Shown here: piece by piece, positions 1 through 10,736 of the stretch
How positions within the stretch are numbered: the stretch's first letter is position 1
How the letters are laid out: each line of letters begins with the position of its first letter
Assembly (NCBI GenBank): GCA_963662175.1
Contig: OY759218.1
Span: 1,116,001-1,180,000, forward strand
Reading direction: 5' to 3'
Length of the DNA stretch: 64,000 nucleotides
Source: Aradus depressus
Taxonomy: Eukaryota > Arthropoda > Insecta > Hemiptera > Aradidae
Notes under the pieces: generated by a model
What the model was told of the DNA's origin: nothing
The model's input: the letters and a program-made list of their open reading frames with translations, nothing else
Databases searched by the model: none
Translations under genes and position numbers: made by a program

Positions 1-1734
1 ATCAAATGCTTTCTCCATATCAAAAGCTACAACGTAAGTAGTTTGCTTGTTCACAAAGGCATTCAATATGGCATTTTCTAATTTTACAATGGCATCAGCA
101 GTCGAAAGGTTTCTGCGAAAACCAAACTGCTGGGGAGGAATCAGCCTCTCACTTTCCAAGAACCAAGTGAGTCTCTTATTTATCATGCGCTCCATAATCT
201 TGCATGTGCAGCTTGTGAGGGAGATAGGGCGGTAACTCGCAGCATCTCTTCTATCTTTACCTGGTTTGAGAATTTGAATTACGAGGGCCTCTTTCCAAAC
301 ATCCGGAAAATCATGTTGGAAGTAAATATGGTTCACTATATGTAGGAGGAATGTCTTGGCTTGACGAGGTAGATGTCTGATCATGTCGTAGGTGATGTCA
401 TCAGGTCCCGGCGAGGTGCCCCTCACAGTGGACAGTGCCGCCTCCAGCTCAGCCAGAGTGAAAGGAACATCCAGGTACGATGGAGGACGGTCTGCCATCT
501 CCAAAGCCGTTACCTCCGACTTCAGTCTCCTGACGCCTGGCTCCAACCACTCGTCACTAGACGAAAATGAGAAAGTCTTAGCTAATAAATTTGCTATATC
601 AGCCTGTTCCGTAATTACAACATTGTTGTGCTTGAGGCAGACTATTTGATTATGGCACGGTATACCCATTATTTTTCTCATTTTTGTCCATATTTCGGTT
701 GCAGGGGTTGAGCCAGATATTGTGGATACATACTGCTCCCAGGATTTCTTCTTGCTTAGCCGGGTTATCCTCCTCGCTCTCGCTCTATTCTCTTTATATT
801 TCATGAAGTTCTCCGTAGTGGGGTTCCTCTTGAACCTGCTGAGGGCATGTTTTCTGTCTTTAACAGCTCTGCAACATTCTTCGTTCCACCAGGGGACCGA
901 TTTCTTTATAGGGCTGGACGAGGATCTAGGAACGGCAATTTTTGCAGCATCCAGGACAATTTTATTAAAATACTCAATTTTCGTCTGAGAGTTTGGAAGT
1001 CTCTCCGTATGATTTTCTACGGAGATACTGTCCGAGAAAAGGCTCCAATCAGCCGCCTTTTGTATCCACCGAGGTCTAGTATGTTGAGTTAGGTCAGATG
1101 TTAAGAAATCGAGGACAACGGGGAAATGGTCGCTGTCATATAGGTCTTTTTCGACGGACCATGCGATCCTAGGAGCTAATGCTGGGCTACATACGGTCAA
1201 ATCAATGCAGCTGAAGGTTTCTGAAGTGTTATTCAAATGTGTTGGACTACCGTCATTTAGAATAACAAGGTTTAAGTTAGTGCAGAGTGCTTCGAACATC
1301 TTTCCCCGAGGACATACTCTACTGCTTCCCCACATGTTGCAGTCCCCGGTAACAATGAACGGTGTTGGGAGCTGCTCCAGCAGTGATTCCAGTTGCTCCA
1401 CATGAATGGTGGTTCCAGGAGGTAGGTACAAAGAGCATATGGTGAACTTGACAGGAGCTGTAAGTTGGATGGCCACCGCCTGAAGAGTGGTGGTCAGTTT
1501 TACTTCGGTACAGACTAATGTGTCTTTGACCAGCAGTAGTACGCCGCCGGAGGCTCGCTCCCCTTCGGTGTAGTCCGCTCGGTAGCTGTGATAGCCCCGC
1601 AATCTCAATGCGAATGTCGGCCGTAGAAATGTCTCTTGCAAAGAGAGTATCATGGGATCATGTTTGCAAATCAGTCTTTGTACCTCACTATATCTTTTAC
1701 GAAAACTATTCACATTCCATTGGATGATAATCAT
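1..1734 (-). CDS. LINE ORF2: APE endonuclease / reverse transcriptase, cut by window edge
   Basis: I translated the minus strand from ATG 1734 to base 1: 578 codons with no stop or frameshift. The endonuclease occupies residues 1 to about 215 and shows QWNVNS (N7), SLQET (E34), GY..YRADY (48-55), GDCN (130-133) and the catalytic SDHFPV (201-206). A linker follows. The RT region shows SPGPDDI at about 441-447, LKPGKDRR, SYRPISLT (500-507), QQFGFRRN and motif A FDMEKAFD (571-578) ending exactly at the edge. The catalytic YADD box, the RT thumb and any RNase H would lie to the left. The protein nicks the target DNA and primes reverse transcription of the LINE RNA. The frame is open about 25 codons upstream of ATG 1734, but that part is low-complexity, and the ATG fits the start of the endonuclease fold. 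Confidence 0.95.
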   Translation of the reverse strand, partial: MIIIQWNVNSFRKRYSEVQRLICKHDPMILSLQETFLRPTFALRLRGYHSYRADYTEGERASGGVLLLVKDTLVCTEVKLTTTLQAVAIQLTAPVKFTICSLYLPPGTTIHVEQLESLLEQLPTPFIVTGDCNMWGSSRVCPRGKMFEALCTNLNLVILNDGSPTHLNNTSETFSCIDLTVCSPALAPRIAWSVEKDLYDSDHFPVVLDFLTSDLTQHTRPRWIQKAADWSLFSDSISVENHTERLPNSQTKIEYFNKIVLDAAKIAVPRSSSSPIKKSVPWWNEECCRAVKDRKHALSRFKRNPTTENFMKYKENRARARRITRLSKKKSWEQYVSTISGSTPATEIWTKMRKIMGIPCHNQIVCLKHNNVVITEQADIANLLAKTFSFSSSDEWLEPGVRRLKSEVTALEMADRPPSYLDVPFTLAELEAALSTVRGTSPGPDDITYDMIRHLPRQAKTFLLHIVNHIYFQHDFPDVWKEALVIQILKPGKDRRDAASYRPISLTSCTCKIMERMINKRLTWFLESERLIPPQQFGFRRNLSTADAIVKLENAILNAFVNKQTTYVVAFDMEKAFD

Positions 1735-2292
1735 GAGTATTGAAATAATAGAAAAAAATGCCAATAATACGCAAGCGTAAATACAAAATAATTATAATAA
1801 ATAGAAAATTAATTAAGAAAAGGTAGAATATATAAATGAAAAAAATAAATAAATAAAAGAATAAAAATAAATAAATGGAAAGAACCAAAATATATAGATA
1901 AATAATAAACTCGCAAAATAATAAAAAGTAATAAATGAATAAAACATTTTTTAAAGAAGGTGTGAATAAAGTAAAATAAATAAATAAAATATAAAATATA
2001 AAATAACTATATAAATGAAATAAGTAATAGGTAAATAAGTACATAACATTAATACTCAAGAAAAATGAATATATAAATCTAAAGTATAGCTCCAGTAATA
2101 AGAAATTAATTTCCAAGAACATAAATACATAGTAGAAAGTGCTGTAATTTGTTAAAAGAGAGAAATTATTATTAATTAGAAAAAAGAAAACTCTAAAGAA
2201 TAAGTCATAATAGTAGATAATTAAAGGGCAAAATAATATATAAATAAAGAGAACAAGGAACAAAGAAAAAAACCATAGAGAGGGCCTATTCA
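1735..2292 (-). other. AT-rich inter-ORF spacer of the LINE, with TAATG stop/start at its edge
   Basis: A 558-base low-complexity stretch separates ORF1 and ORF2. In element sense it is T-rich with many TTTA/TTAT runs. The ORF1 stop overlaps an ATG as TAATG (2295-2291). That ATG opens a 195-codon frame ending at 1706, 29 bases past the ORF2 ATG and in a different frame. The predicted peptide is almost only Phe, Leu, Ile and Tyr, as expected from a TTTA-type repeat, which lacks stops in some frames, so I do not call it a gene. Jockey-type elements usually have close or overlapping ORFs, so a spacer this long is unusual. Confidence 0.8.
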
Positions 2293-3561
2293 TTAATCAG
2301 GGAGTTTGTTGGATTTCGATTTGGAGCGGGAGGGGGGAGGGCGAGCTCCAGGGTCCGGAGGCTCCTTGCTACTGGAGGTGGAGGTGTGGACCTGAGATGG
2401 ACCCTCTGAGGGAGGGAGACGAGCTCTCATGTTCTTGTTGGTGGCTCTGGTTCGAGGCTGGTTCACTGAGGAGGCAGACAGGTTGGAGATGGTACGTTTC
2501 AGGCCTGATTTCCCAGCCACACCCTCAGCACCACTCTCCGCAACTTCTTCCATATTTACATCTAAATTAGATCCCTTATGCGGAGCGGAGGCAACTATTT
2601 TTTCAATACTGTCCAACCGTTTAACTAACACACTTATGATGTTTTCTAATTTATTTAGTTGAGTAGTGAGGCTATCCGAGAGGGGGGCCGGTGGCGCGGG
2701 AGGGGGGGCAGCGGCTGCCTCCGCGTACTTCCTATCCGGACTACTAAAAAATTTGTATTTCCTAACAGCTTGTTGGTAAGACATTTTTTCGTGATATTGA
2801 ATCTCTTTAATTCTTTTTTCGGTTTCGTAATTTTTACATTTTCTAAACCAGGAGGGGTGAGCCTCCCCACAATTTGCACAACGCTCGGGTGTTGAACATT
2901 TGTTCTCATGTTTTTCCATGGAACAAATGCCACATATAGGGTTTTTTTTACAGTAATCTTTAGTGTGGTTGAATTCATAACATTGAAAACACTGGACGGG
3001 TCCTGGAATAAACGGTTTAACTTGTACATTCAGGAATTCATAATTGATCCTATTTGGTACATCAGGGGTATCAAAAGTCAATATTAAGCTGGGAGTAGGT
3101 ATTTTTTCATTATTTATTCTCTTATAGATTCTGGTTACTTTAATTACTTTTTGAGAGGCTAGTTCTAAATTAATATCGGATTCAGAAACGTATAATAAAT
3201 CATATGAAAAAATAATGCCACGGCTTGTATTTAAAGTTTTATGCATTTCGTAACTTAGACTGTAATTTTCAACTGTTTTAAAGGACTTAATATTATTTAA
3301 ATAAGTTTGGCTATTTATATTCAATAACACAGACCCGTTGCGTAGGAACTTTATTTCGGTATTATTCGCAATACTTTTTACAAAACGGTAAATTTTAAAG
3401 GGGTTTAGTTTTTGCACTTCAACAATATTGTCTTGGTTCTTAATAGTCATTATTAAATATTTTTTGAAATTGTTTTTTAGTGTGGTTCTAGTAAATGAGT
3501 TCTTTTTAAAATGTTCAGTAGGGTCGGGAGGTTTGGGTTCAATTTTACACTCAGGCTCCAT
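2293..3561 (-). CDS. LINE ORF1: gag-like RNA-binding protein with three zinc knuckles
   Basis: A 422-residue protein starting at ATG 3561. Residues 1-45 are charged. Residues about 52-125 resemble the RRM-like region that precedes the knuckles in insect LINE gags (a KFLRNGSVLLN strand). Three knuckles follow: C191-C204 (CX2CX4HX4C), C210-C222 (CX2CX4HX3C) and C228-C242 (CX2CX3HX6C), introduced by the family-typical PGPVQCFQCYEFNHTKD. An Ala/Pro-rich stretch (281-293) leads into a short amphipathic, possibly coiled-coil, helix at 298-324. The C-terminus is rich in Ser, Pro, Arg and Lys. In this family ORF1p coats the LINE RNA and forms the RNP with ORF2p. The frame is intact. Confidence 0.92.
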   Translation of the reverse strand: MEPECKIEPKPPDPTEHFKKNSFTRTTLKNNFKKYLIMTIKNQDNIVEVQKLNPFKIYRFVKSIANNTEIKFLRNGSVLLNINSQTYLNNIKSFKTVENYSLSYEMHKTLNTSRGIIFSYDLLYVSESDINLELASQKVIKVTRIYKRINNEKIPTPSLILTFDTPDVPNRINYEFLNVQVKPFIPGPVQCFQCYEFNHTKDYCKKNPICGICSMEKHENKCSTPERCANCGEAHPSWFRKCKNYETEKRIKEIQYHEKMSYQQAVRKYKFFSSPDRKYAEAAAAPPPAPPAPLSDSLTTQLNKLENIISVLVKRLDSIEKIVASAPHKGSNLDVNMEEVAESGAEGVAGKSGLKRTISNLSASSVNQPRTRATNKNMRARLPPSEGPSQVHTSTSSSKEPPDPGARPPPSRSKSKSNKLPD

Positions 3562-3750
3562 AGTACTACCTGAGTTGTAAAATATAAATGAAATAATAAA
3601 CTAAAAATACAATAAAAGTAAATGAAAAATTATATATAAAGAAGTCTTAGCTAGCAGTAGAGACGGCTGGTTAATCCCCGGGCGAGAGCACAACAAACAC
3701 GTTCACTGTCCGAGTAATACCGTAAGACTGAAGTACGACACTTGTAATGA
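3562..3750 (-). promoter_or_regulatory. LINE 5'UTR with probable internal Pol II promoter
   Basis: This is the sequence between the satellite junction and the ORF1 ATG. In element sense it contains TCAGTC (3731-3726), which fits an insect initiator. GAACGTG (3704-3698) begins 26 bases after the initiator A and matches six of seven positions of the (A/G)G(A/T)CGTG downstream element known from Drosophila LINE promoters. The usual spacing is about two bases longer, so this is suggestive only. The bases nearest ORF1 (3562-3650) are A/T-rich. Confidence 0.5.
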
Positions 3751-5474
3751 GGCCAACAGTTTGCACATGTAAAAAAAAAAATTTTCCTGAAAATATCAGC
3801 TCCCTACTCCCATTATTCGATGAGAAAAAAAAATAAAAAGGCAATTTTAATTTGCCCCCTTGCTATTTAACGGTTTATAGGCTTAATAATTGTTAAAACT
3901 GATACGACAGATTCAGATATATCCGGAAAGTCCCATCCGAAGGACGACGTGCTCAAGGCTATTTTCAACCTGTGAAATTTCACCTACCCAGGTTTATTTA
4001 CATAACATACGTCTCATTATCAAGTACCTCACGTTCGAAAAAGCCCTGGATCATCGCTTAAAGTCCCATTCGAAGGACGACATGCTCAAAGTTATTTTTA
4101 ACTTCCCGATTAAAATATCTGAATTAAGTGCCTCAGCTAGATTTCTAAGTGGCGATCCTGAGCTTGGTAGACTCCATTCTTCAAATTTCTCGCTTTTTAA
4201 CGGTTTATAGATTTAACATTTGTTAAGACTGATAGAGAACGACCGGGATATCTGAATCCTACACTAAAATTGAAAACAAAATGTTTTTCAAAAAATTCGC
4301 GCTATTTAACGGTTTATAGGCTTAATAATTGTTAAAACTGATACTACAGATTCAGATATATCCGGATAGTCCCATCCGAAGGACGACGTGCTCAAGGCTA
4401 TTTTCAACCTGTGAAATTTCACCTACCCAGGTTTATTTACATAACATACGTCTCATTATCGAGTACGTTACATTCGAAAAGGCCCTGGAGCATACCTTAA
4501 AGTCCCATCCGAAGGACGACGTGCTCAAGGTTATTTTCAACCTAAGTGAAATTTCACCTACCCAGGTTTATTTACATAACATACGTCTCATTATCAAGTA
4601 CCTCACGTTCGAAAAAGCCCTGGATCATCGCTTAAAGTCCCATTCGAAGGACGACGTGCTCAAAGTTATTTTTAACTTTCCGATTAAAATATCTGAATTA
4701 AGTGCCTCAGCTAGATTTCTAAGTGGCGATCCTGAGCTTGGTAGACTCCATTCTTCAAATTTCTCGCTTTTTAACGGTTTATAGATTTAATATTTGTTAA
4801 AACTGATAGAGAACGACCGGGATATCTGAATCCTACATTAAAATTGAAATAAAAATGTTTTTCAAAAAATTCGCGCTATTTAACGGTTTATAGGCTTAAT
4901 AATTGTTGAAACTGATACGACAGATTCAGATATATCCGGAAAGTCCCATCCGAAGGACGACGTGCTCAAGGCTATTTTCAACCTGTGAAATTTCACCTAC
5001 CCAGGTTTATTTACATAACATACGTCTCATTATCGAGTACCTCACATTCGAAAAAGCCCTGGATCATCGCTTAAAGTCCCATTCGAAGGACGACGTGCTC
5101 AAAGTTTTTTTTAACTTCCCGATTAAAATATCTGAATTAAGTGCCTCAGCTAGATTTCTAAGTGGCGATCCTGAGCTTGGTAGACTCCATTATTCAAATT
5201 TCTCGCTTTTTAACGGTTTTTAGTTTTAATATTTGTTAAAACTGATGAACAACCGGGATATCTGAATCCTACACAAAAATCGAAATAAAAATGTTTTTCG
5301 AAAAAAGTCGGGCTACATCCCATCTTTCAAATTTGTCGCTTTTTAACGGTTTATAGATTTAATATTTGTTAAAACTGATAGAGAACGACCGGGATATCTG
5401 AATCCTACACTAAAATTGAAATAAAAATGTTTTTCAAAAAATTCGCGCTATTTAACGGTTTATAGGCTTAATAA
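3751..5474 (+). repeat. Left edge of array: partial C, then S, L and an irregular unit
   Basis: Starts inside a C segment cut by the LINE. Units start at 3890 (S), 4329 (L) and 4903 (572 bp, irregular). No gene is seen. Two spacers here and elsewhere read GAAAACAAAATG in place of GAAATAAAAATG, a marker shared with units near 12.6, 15.2 and 18.3 kb. Confidence 0.9.
5211..5343 (+). repeat. 133-bp spacer duplication in unit 4903
   Basis: The block from TAACGG at 5211 to TAACGG at 5344 is an extra, diverged copy of the inter-box spacer. It has changes not seen nearby (TGATGAACAACC, CAAAAATCG, AAAAAAGTCGGGCTACATCCC). Its ACACAAAAATC pattern resembles the divergent units at 51-57 kb, which suggests an old spacer type. 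This accounts for the 572-bp unit length (439+133). Confidence 0.8.
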
Positions 5475-8400
5475 TTGTTGAAACTGACACGACAGATTCA
5501 GATGTATCCGGAAAGTCCCATCCGAAGGACGACGTGCTCAAGGCTATTTTCAACCTGTGAAATTTCACCTACCCAGGTTTATTTACATAACATACGTCTC
5601 ATTATCGAGTATCTCACATTCGAAAAAGCCCTGGATCATCGCTTAAAGTCCCATCCGAAGGACGACGTGCTCAAGGTTATATTTAACTTCCCGATTAAAA
5701 CATCTGACTTAAGTGCCTCAGCTAGATTTCTAAGTGGCGGTCCTGAGCTCGGTAGAATTTCTCGCTTTTTCACGGTTTATAGATTTAATATTTGTTAAGT
5801 CGATAGATGGTAGTAGGAAGTTGGCAGGAGTGTTGGGTGATGTCACGTACCCTATGTTGAGCAGAACGTTTAAGGATGCTAGGAAAGGTTCTAGCCGGAT
5901 AAGAGTGCGAAAACTGCCCCCAACGATTTTCAAATGAGCGATTGGCCAACAGTTTGCACATGTAAAAAAAAAATTTCCTGAAAATATCAGCTCCCTACTC
6001 CCATTATTCGATGAGAAAAAAAATAAAAAGGCAATTTTAATTTGCCCCCTTGCTATTTAACGGTTTATATGCTTAATAATTGTTAAAACTGATACGACTG
6101 ATTCATATATATTCGGAAAGTCCCATCCGAAGGACGACGTGCTCAAGACTATTTTCAACCTGTGAAATTTCACCTACCCAGGTTTATTTACATAACATAC
6201 GTCTCATTATCAAGTACCTCACGTTCGAAAAAGCCCTGGATCATCGCTTAAAGTCCCATTCGAAGGACGACGTGCTCAAAGTTTTTTTTAACTTCCCGAT
6301 TAAAATATCTGAATTAAGTGCCACAGCTAGATTTCTAAGTGGCGATCCTGAGCTTGGTAGACTCCATTCTTCAAATTTCTCGCTTTTTAACGGTTTATAG
6401 ATTTAATATTTGTTAAGACTGATAGAGAACGACCGGGATATCTGAATCCTACACTAAAATTGAAATAAAAATGTTTTTCAAAACATTCGCGCTATTTAAC
6501 GGTTTATAGGCTTAACAATTGTTAAAACTGATACTACAGATTCAGATATATCCGGATAGTCCCATCCGAAGGACGACGTGCTCAAGGCTATTTTCAACCT
6601 GTGAAATTTCACCTACCCAGGTTTATTTACATAACATACGTCTCATTATCGAGTACTTTACATTCGAAAAGGCCCTGGAGCATACCTTAAAGTCCCATCC
6701 GAAGGACGACGTGCTCAAGGTTATTTTCAACCTAAGTGAAATTTCACCTACCCAGGTTTATTTACATAACATACGTCTCATTATCAAGTACCTCACGTTC
6801 GAAAAAGCCCTGGATCATCGCTTAAAGTCCCATTCGAAGGACGACGTGCTCAAAGTTATTTTTAACTTCCCGATTAAAATATCTGAATTAAGTGCCTCAG
6901 CTAGATTTCTAAGTGGCGATCCTGAGCTTGGTAGACTCCATTCTTCAAATTTCTCGCTTTTTAACGGTTTATAGATTTAATATTTGTTAAAACTGATAGA
7001 GAACGACCGGGATATCTGAATCCTACACTAAAATTGAAATAAAAATGTTTTTCAAAACATTCGCGCTATTTAACGGTTTATAGGCTTAACAATTGTTAAA
7101 ACTGATACTACAGATTCAGATATATCCGGATAGTCCCATCCGAAGGACGACGTGCTCAAGGCTATTTTCAACCTGTGAAATTTCACCTACCCAGGTTTAT
7201 TTACATAACATACGTCTCATTATCGAGTACTTTACATTCGAAAAGGCCCTGGAGCATACCTTAAAGTCCCATCCGAAGGACGACGTGCTCAAGGTTATTT
7301 TCAACCTAAGTGAAATTTCACCTACCCAGGTTTATTTACATAACATACGTCTCATTATCAAGTACCTCACGTTCGAAAAAGCCCTGGATCATCGCTTAAA
7401 GTCCCATTCGAAGGACGACGTGCTCAAAGTTATTTTTAACTTCCCGATTAAAATATCTGAATTAAGTGCCTCAGCTAGATTTCTAAGTGGCGATCCTGAG
7501 CTTGGTAGACTCCATTCTTCAAATTTCTCGCTTTTTAACGGTTTATAGATTTAATATTTGTTAAAACTGATAGAGAACGACCGGGATATCTGAATCCTAC
7601 ACTAAAATTGAAATAAAAATGTTTTTCAAAAAATTCGCGCTATTTAACGGTTTATAGGTTTAATAATTGTTGAAACTGATACGACAGATTCAGATATATC
7701 CGGAAAGTCCCATCCGAAGGACGACGTGCTGAAGGCTATTTTCAACCTGTGAAATTTCACCTACCCAGGTTTATTTACATAACATACGTCTCATTATCAA
7801 GTACCTCACGTTCGAAAAAGCCCTGGATCATCGCTTAAAGTCCCATTCGAAGGACGACGTGCTCAAAGTTTTTTTTAACTTCCCGATTAAAATATCTGAA
7901 TTAAGTGCCACAGCTAGATTTCTAAGTGGCGATCCTGAGCTTGGTAGACTCCATTCTTCAAATTTCTCGCTTTTTAACGGTTTATAGATTTAATATTTGT
8001 TAAAACTGATAGAGAACGACCGGGATATCTGAATCCTACACTAAAATTGAAATAAAAATGTTTTTCAAAAAATTCGCGCTATTTAACGGTTTATAGGCTT
8101 AATAATTGTTGAAACTGATACGACAGATTCAGATGTATCCGGAAAGTCCCATCCGAAGGACGACGTGCTCAAGGCTATTTTCAACCTGTGAAATTTCACC
8201 TACCCAGGTTTATTTACATAACATACGTCTCATTATCGAGTACCTCACATTCGAAAAAGCCCTGGATCATCGCCTAAAGTCCCATCCGAAGGACGACGTG
8301 CTCAAGGTTATATTTAACTTCCCGATTAAAACATCTGACTTAAGTGCCTCAGCTAGATTTCTAAGTGGCGGTCCTGAGCTCGGTAGAATTTCTCGCTTTT

Positions 8401-10736
8401 TCACGGTTTATAGATTTAATATTTGTTAAGTCGATAGATGGTAGTAGGAAGTTGGCAGGAGTGTTGGGTGATGTCACGTACCCTATGTTGAGCAGAACGT
8501 TTAAGGATGCTAGGAAAGGTTCTAGCCGGATAAGAGTGCGAAAACTGCCCCCAACGATTTTCGAATGAGCGATTGGCCAACAGTTTGCACATGTAAAAAA
8601 AAAATTTCCTGAAAATATCAGCTCCCTACTCCCATTATTCGATGAGAAAAAAAATAAAAAGGCAATTTTAATTTGCCCCCTTGCTATTTAACGGTTTATA
8701 TGCTTAATAATTGTTAAAACTGATACGACTGATTCATATATATTCGGAAAGTCCCATCCGAAGGACGACGTGCTCAAGACTATTTTCAACCTGTGAAATT
8801 TCACCTACCCAGGTTTATTTACATAACATACGTCTCATTATCAAGTACCTCACGTTCGAAAAAGCCCTGGATCATCGCTTAAAGTCCCATTCGAAGGACG
8901 ACGTGCTCAAAGTTTTTTTTAACTTCCCGATTAAAATATCTGAATTAAGTGCCACAGCTAGATTTCTAAGTGGCGATCCTGAGCTTGGTAGACTCCATTC
9001 TTCAAATTTCTCGCTTTTTAACGGTTTATAGATTTAATATTTGTTAAGACTGATAGAGAACGACCGGGATATCTGAATCCTACACTAAAATTGAAATAAA
9101 AATGTTTTTCAAAACATTCGCGCTATTTAACGGTTTATAGGCTTAACAATTGTTAAAACTGATACTACAGATTCAGATATATCCGGATAGTCCCATCCGA
9201 AGGACGACGTGCTCAAGGCTATTTTCAACCTGTGAAATTTCACCTACCCAGGTTTATTTACATAACATACGTCTCATTATCGAGTACTTTACATTCGAAA
9301 AGGCCCTGGAGCATACCTTAAAGTCCCATCCGAAGGACGACGTGCTCAAGGTTATTTTCAACCTAAGTGAAATTTCACCTACCCAGGTTTATTTACATAA
9401 CATACGTCTCATTATCAAGTACCTCACGTTCGAAAAAGCCCTGGATCATCGCTTAAAGTCCCATTCGAAGGACGACGTGCTCAAAGTTATTTTTAACTTC
9501 CCGATTAAAATATCTGAATTAAGTGCCTCAGCTAGATTTCTAAGTGGCGATCCTGAGCTTGGTAGACTCCATTCTTCAAATTTCTCGCTTTTTAACGGTT
9601 TATAGATTTAATATTTGTTAAAACTGATAGAGAACGACCGGGATATCTGAATCCTACACTAAAATTGAAATAAAAATGTTTTTCAAAAAATTCGCGCTAT
9701 TTAACGGTTTATAGGTTTAATAATTGTTGAAACTGATACGACAGATTCAGATATATCCGGAAAGTCCCATCCGAAGGACGACGTGCTGAAGGCTATTTTC
9801 AACCTGTGAAATTTCACCTACCCAGGTTTATTTACATAACATACGTCTCATTATCAAGTACCTCACGTTCGAAAAAGCCCTGGATCATCGCTTAAAGTCC
9901 CATTCGAAGGACGACGTGCTCAAAGTTTTTTTTAACTTCCCGATTAAAATATCTGAATTAAGTGCCACAGCTAGATTTCTAAGTGGCGATCCTGAGCTTG
10001 GTAGACTCCATTCTTCAAATTTCTCGCTTTTTAACGGTTTATAGATTTAATATTTGTTAAGACTGATAGAGAACGACCGGGATATCTGAATCCTACACTA
10101 AAATTGAAATAAAAATGTTTTTCAAAACATTCGCGCTATTTAACGGTTTATAGGCTTAACAATTGTTAAAACTGATACTACAGATTCAGATATATCCGGA
10201 TAGTCCCATCCGAAGGACGACGTGCTCAAGGCTATTTTCACTCTGTGAAATTTCACCTACCCAGGTTTATTTACATAACATACGTCTCATTATCGAGTAC
10301 TTTACATTCGAAAAGGCCCTGGAGCATACCTTAAAGTCCCATCCGAAGGACGACGTGCTCAAGGTTATTTTCAACCTAAGTGAAATTTCACCTACCCAGG
10401 TTTATTTACATAACATACGTCTCATTATCAAGTACCTCACGTTCGAAAAAGCCCTGGATCATCGCTTAAAGTCCCATTCGAAGGACGACGTGCTCAAAGT
10501 TATTTTTAACTTCCCGATTAAAATATCTGAATTAAGTGCCTCAGCTAGATTTCTAAGTGGCGATCCTGAGCTTGGTAGACTCCATTCTTCAAATTTTTCG
10601 CTTTTTAACGGTTTATAGATTTAATATTTGTTAAAACTGATAGAGAACGACCGGGATATCTGAATCCTACACTAAAATTGAAATAAAAATGTTTTTCAAA
10701 AAATTCGCGCTATTTAACGGTTTATAGGCTTAATAA
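5475..10736 (+). repeat. Array block with a 2631-bp duplication missing one L unit in its second copy
   Basis: Unit order: C 5475, S 6080, L 6519, L 7093, S 7667; then C 8106, S 8711, L 9150, S 9724, L 10163. Rare changes at 6066-6145 (GGTTTATATGC, TTCATATATATTCGG, CAAGACTATT) recur 2631 bp later at 8697-8776. Unit 7667 recurs at 9724 with the rare GTGCTGAAGG, only 2057 bp away, so one 574-bp unit was lost or never copied. Confidence 0.85.

Larger units (their letters stand above)
1..3750 (-). mobile_element. Jockey-like non-LTR retrotransposon (LINE), 5' part
   Basis: The minus strand reads, in order, a 5'UTR, a gag-like ORF1 with three zinc knuckles, an AT-rich spacer, and an ORF2 with an APE-type endonuclease followed by reverse transcriptase. 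This two-ORF order is that of the Jockey superfamily of insect LINEs. Both frames are open, so the copy looks young. The 3' half (rest of RT, 3'UTR, tail) lies left of the window. The 5' end meets satellite sequence at about 3750: from 3751 the text matches the inside of the satellite C segment (GGCCAACAGTTTGCACATG), so the element inserted into the array. The exact junction is uncertain by up to about 20 bases, and the target-site duplication cannot be tested because the 3' end is missing. Clade assignment rests on motifs only. Confidence 0.93.

Noticed and set aside
47..1405. Plus-strand frames of 62-88 codons
   Set aside because: Antisense shadows of the uninterrupted ORF2.
1706..2293. 195-codon minus-strand frame as a third LINE protein
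   Set aside because: Composition is almost entirely Phe, Leu, Ile and Tyr from T-rich simple sequence; more likely chance. Its TAATG start is kept as a finding.
2429..3029. Frames of 77, 78 and 124 codons over ORF1
   Set aside because: Other-frame shadows of the gag-like ORF1, whose knuckles are clearly in the 422-codon frame.
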